This document shows positions 20,801-30,380 of a stretch of DNA of 64,000 bases, piece by piece; the stretch's first letter is position 1, and each line of letters starts with the position of its first letter. The stretch spans positions 3,792,139-3,856,138 of the forward strand of contig OZ004596.1 in the NCBI GenBank assembly GCA_963924555.1. The letters are read 5' to 3'. The notes beneath the pieces are model-generated. The model was not told the origin of the DNA. It did no database searches and saw only the letters and a list, made by a program, of their open reading frames with translations. Source of the DNA: Crambe crambe (Eukaryota > Porifera > Demospongiae > Poecilosclerida > Crambeidae). The translations under genes and the position numbers were made by a program.

Positions 20801-23168
20801 GGGGGATAACCTAAGAATCTGGTTATCAATATACACATGTATGCACTCATAGGCAGTCTATATCAGCAATGCTTTCAGTTTTTACTTTGTCTACGATTTC
20901 TGTCTGTGGCCTGGAGCGTCAGCTACTGCTACTTATTTTCTTCGCTACTGCCCTTTCTTCCTAACCATTTTCATTGCATCAGTCGTGATAGCCTTCAGGT
21001 ATTATTGTGGGGAATGTGTGTGTGTGTGTGTGTGTTGGGGGGGGGGGGGGGGGGGAGGGGAACTAAGTTATGAAATATTTATTGTGTGGTATGTTTGTGA
21101 TGGACGGGTGCTTGTTGAAATTCCAAACCCTCCCTCCCTCTCCAAAATAAACAAACAAAAAAAAAAGAAGCAAAACAACAACGAACAAAAAACAAAACTA
21201 AGCAAAACAGGAAAGAAAAAAAAATACTTGCATGCTACGACCCTATGATTATGAATTGTTATACTCCGAAAATAACAGGTACTGGAAAAAGCTGCAACGA
21301 GTTCCATGGTATGGACTGTGGTGGGTGATTCTTTTCCAGTACTCCCATATAGTGTACACCTCCATGATTATTCTTTCTTGCTACCTTTTACCAGACTTAG
21401 AGAATGGACACTTGTCACGAGTAAGAATGACTAGAGCACACCAACTCTATAGCTAGCTCTGCTATCACACACATTAATCTTTCCACTTTTCAGCGTTGGT
21501 TTGTGAATGGTAACATAAAGTGTTTCAGTGGATGGCACACTGGACTGGCTGTGCTTGCAATAGTGGTTCTCATACTCGCTATAGCAACCATCCCGGTCAC
21601 CATACTCTATGCTAAGGACTACCTAAAGGTAAGTATTTATCAAATAAAGTAACATGGGTAGCAAGTAGAGCTACATCATATCAGGCTCAGACACATGCAG
21701 GTCCCATAATATTAGCTATGTGTACATGAATATGTAAACCATAGCCGACTACACCACTCTCAATGCATCCAAGAGTCACATTTGACCCACCCTGTTTGGA
21801 CAAAGAATAATATTCTCATATTTAATATACATAAGCACCCTATTTTTCAAAAGTACAGCTAGAGAAGACTGTAAGACTACTGACTATACCATTAATATTG
21901 TGTGTGTATGTATGCAGAAACCTGTACTTCTACACATGAGCATTAAGCCACTGTCTGTGTGGTTCAAGGAAGAGTACCCCTGGTGGCCAGCCATGGAGTT
22001 TCTCAGGCGTTTAATCCTCATCTTTTTAACAGTGATCACCCCACTAAATGTGAGGAGAAATTGTTAACATAAAATAGTGAACTCCCTGAAAGATAGCTAA
22101 CCTGAAAAAAAAATTTAATAATAATGGCCAGCTCAAGCAAAAGAAATGACATCTGCATTGACAGAGAAAGGTCATGAAACCTAGTGTATCCCTTCCTCCT
22201 ATTTTCTTGCTATATTATAGCAACTGTGATTAATGTTCATGTACTTTCCCTCACCCCATCCCATCGCATACACACACAGTATCCAGTGGCTGTGTTTCTA
22301 GGAATCTCTCTGATTCTGTACCCACTCTTGCAGCCGTATCGTAAAAAGATCCACAACCACTTGGAAGTACTGCTGACCACCAGCACACTGCTGCTCATCA
22401 TAATACGAAACACTGGCGACTTTATTGCAAAGAATACACATTACCATAGGGGGAACACTGGCGACTTTATTGCAAATAATACACACCACCAAAAAGGGAA
22501 GGAGGACCACCACGATGAGGAAGACTGCGAACATGTGCATAGGATCACACAAACAAGCTGGCAGATTTTACTTTTCTTCTACTTCCCTATAGGAGTGTTT
22601 CTGATCAGTCTACTGATAGCAGTAATCATCCAAGTCAAGTGAGTTTCTAACAATTACCACAAGAAAACTTTGAAGGGTTTTTCAGGTTTAACTCAAACAA
22701 AATATTTAAGTCAGAATTTTTTTCCAATTTTCTTGCAGGAAATTTTATCAAGATAGGCGCAGGAAAAAGAGTACCGTGGATCTCGAGCAAGATTCAGGCA
22801 TCTCCTACCGAATGGCAATGACCGACAGGACAACAACAAATGCTTTTGTGAGCCTACCTCGTAACATGGTCCCTCTCTCCACTATGATGAGGGAACTGAA
22901 CAGGGAAGATACAGATGAAAGTTTACCAGACGAAAAGGACAGTACCAATCCAGTTACACGATACAGAAAAAGGCACACCAAAACCCACAAAACTTCGAAA
23001 AATAGCAAAAGGAGAAGTAACCACCCAACATGGAGAGGATACACAGATTATGTCAAACAAAAGTTTCGTAGCAGGTCAACTGCTCGCTCATTTGGGAGTT
23101 GGGAAAGCAACGATATGAACACAGCAACCTCAACCAACACTGACCACGTAATCAGTGATTCAATGTAG
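10064..23168 (+). CDS. Secreted beta-helix / Cys-rich / multi-TM membrane protein (host gene)
   Basis: About 21 exons, roughly 1,370 residues. Exons (approximate): 10064-10520, 11968-12674, 13005-13168, 13244-13361, 13609-13745, 13796-13928, 14000-14131, 14218-14311, 14431-14523, 14666-14827, 19668-19826, 20101-20276, 20356-20461, 20531-20619, 20729-20784, 20855-20998, 21280-21420, 21495-21628, 21918-22050, 22280-22638 and 22739-23168. It starts with a signal peptide (LVCLLYVIISFHLHEIHA). A right-handed beta-helix-like region follows, with repeated short strands, GGG turns and asparagine ladders (NNNAKSVGGGIYLAF). Next comes a Cys-rich segment (CPAGYMLS, CGNCKNGTGFS), then about eight hydrophobic spans and a basic cytoplasmic tail. 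I do not recognise a characterised orthologue. The order suggests a surface receptor or sensor. The halves on either side of the 14828-19667 intron belong together because the intronless paralogue has the same order in one reading frame. Confidence 0.75.
10521..11967 (+). other. First intron of the host gene, no gene seen
   Basis: 1.45-kb intron, AT-rich. It holds a 28-bp tandem repeat at 11609-11684 and short GCTAGCTA-type runs. I find no convincing coding sequence on either strand. Confidence 0.55.
11609..11684. repeat. 28-bp tandem repeat, about 2.7 copies
   Basis: Units begin at 11609, 11637 and 11665 (GTAACRGACCAGTRAAATCT core). Just downstream, around 11720-11745, part of the unit recurs inverted (ACAGACCTGTAGATTTC), so the block can also fold back. 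Confidence 0.8.
12108..12255 (+). repeat. In-frame 24-bp tandem repeat encoding DDDGNNIT, six copies
   Basis: Six near-identical 24-bp units inside exon 2 of the host gene. Each adds DDDGNNIT, so each contributes an acidic triplet and one N-glycosylation sequon (NIT). The first copy starts N rather than D. It lies within the beta-helix region, so copy number would change an extracellular loop without a frameshift. Confidence 0.92.
14840..14876 (+). repeat. GTT trinucleotide microsatellite
   Basis: About a dozen GTT units just inside the large intron of the host gene, 12 nt after the donor of exon 14666-14827. Confidence 0.85.
15259..18939 (-). CDS. Intronless beta-helix / multi-TM membrane protein nested antisense in an intron
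   Basis: Single open frame of 1,226 residues lying wholly inside the 14828-19667 intron of the + strand gene, on the opposite strand. A signal peptide (residues 1 to about 22, ILLVLLTVSCLMTTC) is followed by a beta-helix-like region (about 30-600) full of Asn-rich strands and GGG turns (SRWGGGLFMSL, AVYGGGSHFSS). A linker precedes the Cys-rich segment (CPPGYILL, CSECVNGTS). Eight to nine hydrophobic spans cover about 830-1190, with LLYPLCNKI and HAVAQPYKERR between them, then a short basic tail. The layout matches the host gene and the spans match the broken gene at 59395-61320. Being intronless beside an intron-rich relative suggests retroposition, though no poly(A) scar or target duplication was found. 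Function unknown; probably a surface protein. Confidence 0.85.
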   Translation of the reverse strand: MGNQILLVLLTVSCLMTTCSSCDSSTIKRISVYPQDDEVSCEFVDTINTSVSDLEVMVTNCSIVYFCSHQLLLNESVRLANLHDVTFIGLNETVIDCNGLHGFEFMNMTDLKVKALEFSKCVGTRSMLTLNNHTFPFEAGIHINGSTNLAFINVTVSNSTGMGMSVFEIRGSVIFSGCTFRNNGKTTQSRGSTGIFIYLSSNHTVHDSSIKFDHCHFVGNHAYEIDQKSTPFGRGGGLRIYINSASSNNVSIDHCSFSDNIASRWGGGLFMSLHDSSKDNLITIQDTNFNNNTSLMGGGATSFSFQCDCMKSICFNNTFLFQLCLFLNNSAVYGGGSHFSSIPISNTKYEYNQMKYIDCTWMHNSAQFGSAIIILSGLYSEGVRPTLEFEDCTIMSNNIRYKNLSGPEPPAPFRQKSVGVGALYCTLHDVKFIGKLNVTDNNGSAILTSSCDLSFQEHSMASFHDNTGYFGGALYLLGVSTISIQPNSLFKFINNAADADGGAIYYKNSDIFEHNYSHSCFIRINRTTGKNISFIFSDNHAGIDSLAKTAQGQSVYALSFSPCVREYSNSSTIFNNFRNNDVSTDVSTFMTSNFESENFIPVIPGKPTKIPFEGHDDLGHSRSEVYRLTLKKDLNSSIDVDDEFNYIAKQRIKVYGRPGDEATIVLTTLNQYKISLVFEIQLEQCPPGYILLNDRSCVCSAESKTPYIGILRCDNDNFRAYREDGYWYGYDNEKGFITGYCRVGACSHSKEPLPAISNASLLSAAVCEASRIGIMCSECVNGTSVHYHSPTFKCGGQDKCHLGWLFYILSELIPVTLVFIIVIAFNISFTSGLASGFILYAQIIHSFQVSIHDAIPNGGIEVLNKINYLIYSMFNLEFFNIDELSFCLMKTDSILNLLAVQYATILYSFLLILLIVFMLRVCDTRRTKSLFKLRAQKIRTSIIPGMSAFLILCYAQCVKITYYFLSSSSILGLNGKQVKIVVYTNGKFEWFGPEHLKYAIPAVVIGVLVMSIPMILFLLYPLCNKILACLKIEDTKYVKIICKIVPIQRLQPFLDSFESCFKDNCRFFSGLYFLYRVIMLANLVLNYMKYFYIVLEVQLIVMLVLHAVAQPYKERRYNIIDSLLFAHMALINALTMFNFTSKYRVVASIQSVLIALPLVCALLYCGWRVAKALRKTCFKSNPPANVDFLDYAELLHAEKSEQEMQQNEVLLSRPSFGNRRRYTYGC
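22409..22498 (+). repeat. 45-bp in-frame tandem duplication (15 residues) in a loop
   Basis: Two 45-bp units starting at 22409 and 22454 encode NTGDFIAKNTHYHRG and NTGDFIANNTHHQKG. They are followed by an acidic/His-rich stretch (EDHHDEEDCEHVHR) between two membrane spans of the host protein. Confidence 0.88.
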
Positions 23169-23196
23169 CTAGTTAAATGTTCGGCTACTAAATTTA

Positions 23197-23202
23197 AATA
23201 AA
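23197..23202 (+). promoter_or_regulatory. Poly(A) signal AATAAA of the host gene
   Basis: AATAAA about 30 nt after the stop codon ending at 23168. The gene is convergent with MRTO4, whose stop is at 23341. Confidence 0.6.
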
Positions 23203-23340
23203 GGGGCTAAATTATAGAGCTAACATGAGCTAACATTACCATACAAATCTTGTGTTAACATATCTCCCATCATATCTCCCATCTATTACTATTGCAAATC
23301 GTGTGTAAATGCATCTTGATTACTTCATAATAATATTTTA

Positions 23341-24783
23341 TCATATTGATAACAGTTCCTCATACTGTCCACCCTGAGTCCAAACAGATAATAATCGTAT
23401 CTTAAACTCCGACATCTTTACATCAAATAGTTTCTGCAAATAATTATAAGTATGATGATTTAACAGCCTGCCATGCAATACGTACAGCAAGATTATTTGA
23501 GTCTCACCAATTTTCCAAATAATGCATACCATTATGATTCGAACTAGTGTCTCACCAAAATTCTAGCCTGTTCAGGTGTTAGAATGTCTCCAGTCTTGCA
23601 CACGGTATAACTACTTTCCAGCATCACAACACCTGCAAATAATACCACAGGCTGTATAATGAAGTGAACTTGTTAATTAACTATAATTATGAGCTATACC
23701 TTTTTTCAGTGCTGTGGGTAGCCCAAGCTTTCTAAGTTGAGGTTCCATGTTGTGGGGAAACTGATTAAGAGGACCCTCTTCAAGAGTCACCTCATGCAGA
23801 GCTGTGAAACCAGTGTTGGCGAAATCCTGACACGAGTACTTCTGAAACCAGTCCTTCACTTCTTCTTTATCCTTATTAGTAAATAAAAGACCTACATTTC
23901 CATGGAGACCCTACCACATACAAAAAAAAGTGTACATGAAAAAACATTTCCAAAGTCTGTAAGACTGTAACTTGACTATACTAGTCTTATGGTAACAGAA
24001 GCCCTGCATGGAGGTAAAATTTGGATGTCCTCCATTGAATTAAGATGGCAGAATAAATATCCTCCACTTTGTAGAAGGTAAATCTCCCCTCATCCCTCTC
24101 CCCCCCCCCCCCCCCCTCTCCCCTTCCCCTCCTCCTCCCTCTCCCCTTCCCTTCCTCCTCCCTCTCCCCTTCCCCACCTCCCCCTCTCCCCTTTCCCTCT
24201 CCCTTTCCCCTCCTCCTCCCTCTCCCCTTCCCTTCCCACACTATGAGGCAATGCTACATACCTTGGTCACATGATGCAAACCTTCTCTGTACTCTTCTGC
24301 TTCTGTCTGGCCAAGAGCCAGTTGCATAACTCTGTTCTTGCCATAGAAGACACGACTGTCGCTCCAAAGAGTGCGAATCTCCTTCAATCGATTGTTCCTC
24401 ATGTTGGCCACATCATAGATGAAAATATTTGTGTACTTGTCACAGCAATCTCTCACCTGAGGGATACATTTTGGGGGTCCTATGAACTACAGTTCACTTA
24501 AAGAATGATGTTGGAGGTACTAAACTATAATATGGAATAATGATTTGTGTGTACATTTCTTCTAGACAAAAGCTGAAAGAGACAGTGCATTCTATTAACT
24601 TCAAACAAAGATTCATGTCAGGGAACACCCTAGCTACCTACCTCTTGTAGGAGACTTTTCTTCAGTTCAAACCCTTTACTTCGTGTTTTGGAGAGAGTAT
24701 CTGTGGAAACTCCACGATGGTATAGCATCTTAAGTACAATGAGTCAGAAACTTACATGATCTATTTCTTTTAGACTTGGGCAT
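23341..24783 (-). CDS. MRTO4: mRNA turnover protein 4 homologue, ribosome assembly factor
   Basis: MRTO4/Mrt4 is a nucleolar paralogue of ribosomal stalk protein P0 that holds its site on pre-60S particles. Six exons: 24756-24783, 24642-24700, 24262-24456, 23700-23910, about 23559-23634 and 23341-23434. The start is fixed by [15 protein letters not shown], which matches the family N-terminus across the first intron. Following motifs are [60 protein letters not shown] and [12 protein letters not shown], all in family order. The last exon ends FKIRLLSVW and then a short tail, so the acidic C-terminal extension of some relatives is missing. The gene is upstream-adjacent (114 bp, same strand) to the sphingomyelinase 3' end. 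Confidence 0.93.
24084..24236. repeat. CT-rich polypyrimidine tract with poly-C run
   Basis: About 150 bp of almost pure C and T on the + strand, including 17 consecutive C at 24100-24116 and repeated CTCCCCTTCC-type units. It lies in the MRTO4 intron between exons 3 and 4. Such purine/pyrimidine mirror-like tracts can adopt H-DNA. Confidence 0.85.
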
Positions 24784-24897
24784 ACTGCTTACAAATTCAC
24801 TTTACCAGATTTTGATTAGCCACGTGCATTAGCGCGTGCGATCTATCACGTGCATATTATGCGCAAGCTTAGGATATGCGCGCATGCGTACAAGTAA

Positions 24898-27800
24898 TTA
24901 TTCAATAAAACGACATTTTGCACCAATAACATTATTCACTTCACATAACATTTGTTTCCGGCAAGTAGAATCACAAGTCTTCTCTTCCAGTTTGCTCCTC
25001 CCATGGCGATTGTAATAGTATCTGTCTAAGAGGGTGGGCTCTGTTAAGAATCTGGAAAACCATAGTATAAAATCAATCTGAGGCATATCTTTCTTATAGG
25101 TCATACTCTTTAGCAAGATGGCTCCATGATGCAGGTGAAAGATCTTTCAAGTGATATTCACTCTCTGTGGTGTAAGCAATTTCGAATTTTACTTCATCCT
25201 CTTTTCCAGACTTATATAAATCTATAAACATGACATTGTAGCTCGAGATAATTGTTCCATTTCTTCTGTTTAATGTTTAGCTCTAATACTGACCATTAGC
25301 TTTTGTGAGGTTGAGGTGATATTGTGTGTAACCAAGTAACAGCATGGATTCTGTGTCCATGGTGAATACTCTAAAGGAAGGATTGCTGTGACCAAAGGTC
25401 GTGACTGCAGGTGACACAAGGATAACACCATACACACCATCTTCATCTTGAACCTGTAATGGAAACACAAAAGAACTGTATACATAGACAGCATAATGGA
25501 ATGTACAGCTAACTGCTGCAGGCTACAATCTATATGGTTTCTCTGAACCTCTCCACTTATTTCAACCAGTAAATTCATTGAAAATGCTGTGATTTCCAGT
25601 TCTGACCTCCTTCTAAACTTAACAGTATAGCAGAATATTCTCCTAGTTTAATAAGAAATTCAACAACTTTGACTGAATGTACCCCATATTTGTAATATTA
25701 TGACTATAGTTCATTATATTACTAGATGAAACTGATCCATATGTGTGTGTCCAAAGAAATGGCCGATGATTGTGTCACTAAACTCCCTGGTGAGGTTGAG
25801 ATAAGCTTTTCCATAGGATGAATGGTTGTCAATGTTTCCCGGAGGAATGTGGCCTATCATTATAACCTGCAGTCAAATTGTGAAAATCACTGCATGAGGA
25901 TCAGATGCAGTGTCTTCATATAATTATACATTATAGTTGGAGTATGTCATGAAAGTACAGCAAAAGAGATTACCCTATTCTTTAAAGATCACTTGGTTAT
26001 GTAGTGTTTGTACTTTGACCTCTATAATTAAAGAGACCACCTTTTGGTGGTCAGAGGTGGTTGTTTCTCTGATGCTCTACATCATTAGAGACTGGTAGGG
26101 ATGGTTAACAGCTACCTTTTCATGATTATTTCTTGCCATTTCCAGTTCTATGTAGAGCCATTCCAACAAGATCTCATAATATGGGTTCTCAAAGTTCAAG
26201 AATGAGAAGAAATTCAATAAATAGCTATAATCAAATAGTTAAAATGACAACATGCATGCAGGATTTAAATGTGCTGATATTAGCCATGCAATTTGCAGTC
26301 ACTTAACTACAACTTAATGATAACTATACACCATGACAATACAACCCTTATTGCATGAAAGGTAGTTGGTTGGACATGTCAACAGTTCAGTACTGGAAAT
26401 ATGTACAGAAGAACTGCAAATATATACACCTGGCTAGTTACTGTGAGGCTGACCCGTAATCTGTGTTGAAGGAGATGATTCGTAGCCCATCCATCACTTT
26501 CATACTGTAGTATGCTCCACACTCAATGGACGATTTTTCACTGGGAGACAGATCCACTAATTTTTCCCAAAATACCGATAAGTTGTTATCTAGTGCCTGG
26601 TGAATAAAAAATTGACATTCATTATATAATATCAAGTTTATCTTAGTTTTCTTACTTTATATGGTTCTAGAGTTCTTAAATATTCATTTGCTGGCCATGA
26701 TTCTGAAAAGAAAAAAAAAGTTGAGATCTATCCCATGCAACCACATTATTCACAACTGAGAGCATGATATAGCTATTGTTAGGAACTAGGTAGCTAAAGC
26801 ATTGTGGGGTGAGCCCGGATTGATGTGGTTAGATGTTAGTTGTGCATGATTGATAATGTGCATACCTTTGCATATTGTTACTATAGCTAGTCACAATCAA
26901 GGAATCTCATTGGTCTATTTGGTGAATTCTATTCACTTAGAATCACGCCTTATGGCACTTAGAATTCACTTGCCCTACGATGAATCCAATGAATGAATCG
27001 GTAAAGATGGTCATTCTAATTGGTCCAATTCTAGCAACGCATCGCGGTTATTGTTTCTAGGTGCGCTCTGATTCATGTTTGTTGCATTTAAAACCATGGT
27101 TATTGTTTCCAAGTGTGTTGAAGTAAGTTAAACAACTCCAGTGATTGGCTATAGTCTAAATAAGTTAGACACCTCGACCAACAGGATCTACGGTCTGTTT
27201 AGAAACCTTTGGGCCCTTAGTAGCACCCTTGCTGCGCTCGAGACGCTACAGCCCAGGGCTCTCAGGTTTCTAAATAGACCGTAGATCCCTTGGTCTTGGT
27301 GTCTAACTACTTGTAACCTTACATCTGCTGACTCGGCTATAATTAGTATGTAGTGAGTGATTTACCATGGTTTCCAATGGCAGGATAGATGGTGGTATTA
27401 GGGAACTTGCTGACTAGGTAGTCCACCACCACTTTCGTTGCATTCAACTGAGAGCTCCACGTTTCATTCCACACATCATGAGGAGGGTTATCCCCTAAAG
27501 ATGACAAAACTCTTTATCAACATTACAGAGTATTACATTATTAGCAGCTAATAGTGTATGCACTACACATTGAAAATGACAGGACCGAAGAGCTGATTTG
27601 ACAGCTGCATGAAGAAACCATTCTTGTTTATTTTGAAAGAGTTGATTGTCACTTCCCTTGTACAATTTTGAGGAGGATAAACAGCAAGACTAGCCCTGTG
27701 AATCTTATTAATCCTTAATTGTTATTCCACAAGTTATCCATTGTCGTAACTAAGTGGTCTTGGATGTGTGTGATAGTTACCAGTATAAATGATGAAATCT

Positions 27801-29328
27801 GGAACAGGTGTAAGATCCTGCAATGCATCGAACAAAAGGTCCAGTGTTGTTTTTGGAATGTCGCACTTATAATCTCCATAATGTCCAGCAGATCCCTAAA
27901 AAATAAAGTTTGTGCAAAATGACTCAATATCCATGTGAAGCATCAACCTTAATCCTTTTAACTTGGAAGGTTTTCCTGCACAATATATTTATAGATACGG
28001 ACTTACATTACCCTTATACCAAGATCTGCAGCAGAAATAGAGTCCACAGTCAGTTGGAGACCCCTACACACATAAGTATTGGATATCATGGTATTGAATT
28101 AAATATTGAGATGGTATAATTTACCTCAGCATAGTACTTGTCTAGGTGGATATCAGATATTTGTAGAATTGTGATTTTTCCTGAGTGAGCAAGGACAGGT
28201 TTCTTTGTATGAGGTTTGTCAGCCCTGTTTAATGTGAAGCCATCGTGGCGCAAGGAATTGCAATTCGCTGATACCACCATTTCACCGACTAATGGAGATC
28301 TATTTAAAAGATTCTTCCTAGGAATTGTGCTGTGAAGCACTCCATCCATCATATTGTGAAAAAAGGCCAGAAGGCTGTTCAGTGTTAACGATCGATTTGC
28401 AGGGGGGCACAAACCTAGCTCTTGACACACAGGAGTAGGATCGAACGTGAGATGAGAAATAACATAAAGAATCTACAATGAAATATGATATAACAGCAAG
28501 GAAAATCGCCTTGTATCCATGTGACCCACATAATATACCCCATATCAAAATCACCATACAACTTGTGTTCAAACTGATGCAGTAGCTAATATGACTGATT
28601 ACTCATAAGTATTAGTACTATTTACTAGCTGGCTATATTGGGTTATGTTCTTATGATGTAATGAATCCTATTCAATGATGGTCTGCAACTGATCTTGATC
28701 AGAAAGTTTTGGGGAATAGGTGGATGCATGGATTGTATAGGACATGAAAGGATCAAGTTTCTTTGGTCCTTGTACCGTTATAATGAGTGTACTAGCTAAT
28801 ATTATAAGATGACTGGTTAGATGTGACCTGAAGGATGGTTCAGAGGAGATAAGTTGGAAGAGAGTCTGCTGGCCAAATGTGATGCTATCATAGCTCAGGG
28901 AGTCGTGCATAAGCTGGTGATACTTACTTGTGGTCCATAGGCAGAGACTAGTCCTGGACACATGTATTCTCCCTTAAATTTTAGTTGGCTGCATACAAAG
29001 ATACAGAGCTCCAGGGAAGGTTGGTAGAGCTCTTCAAAACTTGTATTACTCTCAGCAACATCCTGTAGGCTTTTAACAGCTATCTGTACCGGAGTATAAG
29101 AAATTAATTTAGCTAGCTAGCTATAGGCTCATAGAAATATGTATCACATTAGATCTGTGGCACTTAATATATTTACTAGGTTAAATTTTAGTGGCTAACT
29201 TTGCACAGTGTACATTCTAGCTCATTGTCTCCTGATATCTGTTGTGGGCTAGAATTCGATTGATGGAGTACTGGTAGAGAAGCCGTTCCCCATAGAAGAG
29301 CGAGTGAAATTAAAATAGTTGCTATCAT
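24898..29328 (-). CDS. SMPD1: Acid sphingomyelinase-type phosphodiesterase
   Basis: Zinc-dependent lysosomal or secreted hydrolase that cleaves sphingomyelin to ceramide and phosphocholine. Multi-exon. The start at 29328 encodes a signal peptide (MIATILISLALLWGTAS), then a saposin-type domain (ELECTLCK, then about 28930-29090 with LCIFVCSQLKFKGEYMCPG). The calcineurin-like catalytic domain shows the metal ligands in order: QISDIHLDKYY (about 28140-28180), GDNPPHDVWNETW (about 27440-27500), GNHE (about 27370), GHIPPGNIDNHSS (about 25830-25870) and a GHTH motif near 25750. Acidic-sphingomyelinase signatures CGLYFCC-type and YKCDIP also occur. The C-terminal domain ends CRFIE at 24898. A foldback element lies in one intron. 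SMPD1 is favoured over the SMPDL3 group because the saposin domain is present. Confidence 0.88.
27163..27307. mobile_element. Foldback (MITE-like) element in sphingomyelinase intron
   Basis: Arms 27163-27208 and 27263-27307 are inverted repeats of about 45 bp with only a few mismatches, outer ends GTTAGACACC / GGTGTCTAAC. A GC-rich loop of about 54 bp lies between them. No coding capacity. Confidence 0.75.
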
Positions 29329-29373
29329 TGCAGTGGTGAAATGTCTGAACTGTCGGCCCCCGGTCGGCTAGGG

Positions 29374-30309
29374 TAAAGCGGGGTAATTCCGGTCGCGGTG
29401 CAATTCCGGTCACGCGGAGAAAGAATGTCAGTAGCTATCTACAGAGTTTTTGCACCAAATCAATTTTTTTTCCTGCTACAGGTAGCTAGTTCACTTGACT
29501 ACATTTGGGTAGAATGATTAGCATATACCTTGTTTCCTGTTGGCAGAGGAGCACTTGTTATTCTGTCACGTTTGACATGATCACGGTAGGCCTGTTTAGT
29601 CAAAACTTCAGAATTTTGTATATAGCTACTGAGATAAGGCAAGCAGGCAGCTCATAACTGTGAGACTATTAACTACATTTATACTGAAAGTAACTACACT
29701 TTAGTTTGCAGCTAAAGATCAGACACAGAGGAAATATCGCCACTAGTTTACAGCTTACAGGACCTAGTATCTAGACTATTCTCCTTACCGATTGTGTGTG
29801 AAAAAACATTTTGTAAGTATTAAGTTTTAACCTTTATCTGGAACTGCCAGAGAAGTAACCCTCAAGGTTCTGGGCAAGGAGGAGAGGAATTGACCATGTT
29901 ATTACAGTATCCAGACATTATTATTGAATTCATCATCTTTTTCAATCTAAATCACTGCAAATGGTTGATAGAACTTAGTTACAACTGTCTCCAGGTCCAT
30001 GTTGCATCTAAACAGGTGCAAATAATTATAATACAACTTCATAAATCTTTTATACAGCTTTAACTGCAAAATAGATGAGCCGACTGGAATTACCCCATGA
30101 ATTTGATTTTATCAATTTATTAGCTGCACACTTTAAATTATTTTTAATTCTACATTATTTCAACCTGCACTCTATCTTTTTGGAGCATAAACTTTACTAA
30201 TGTGGTGCTGTCTGGGAAAAAAATTTCGAAGCTCATCCTTGCTTAACCTCTGCGTTTCGAGGGACTGAACATAGCAGTCATAAAGAGTGACCGGAATTAC
30301 CCCGTTTTA
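29374..30309. mobile_element. Candidate 936-bp non-autonomous DNA transposon
   Basis: Terminal inverted repeats of 21 bp: 29374-29394 begins TAAAGCGGGGTAATTCCGG, and the right end 30289-30309 is its complement with one mismatch. The core GGTAATTCCGG or a variant recurs inside, near 29400 and 30080-30095. No transposase frame. It fills most of the divergent spacer between the sphingomyelinase and TRAIP genes, ending about 70 bp before the TRAIP start. Confidence 0.65.
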
Positions 30310-30380
30310 CATAATACAATTGAACTTTGAACTTTAATGGATTTAAATGGCGGTACTTTCTAAGTTCCTATATAGCAAGT

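Noticed and set aside
30327..30380. Upstream extension of TRAIP from a TTG
   Set aside because: Eukaryotic start at TTG is unlikely, and the first in-frame ATG at 30381 places the RING at residue 5 as in the family.
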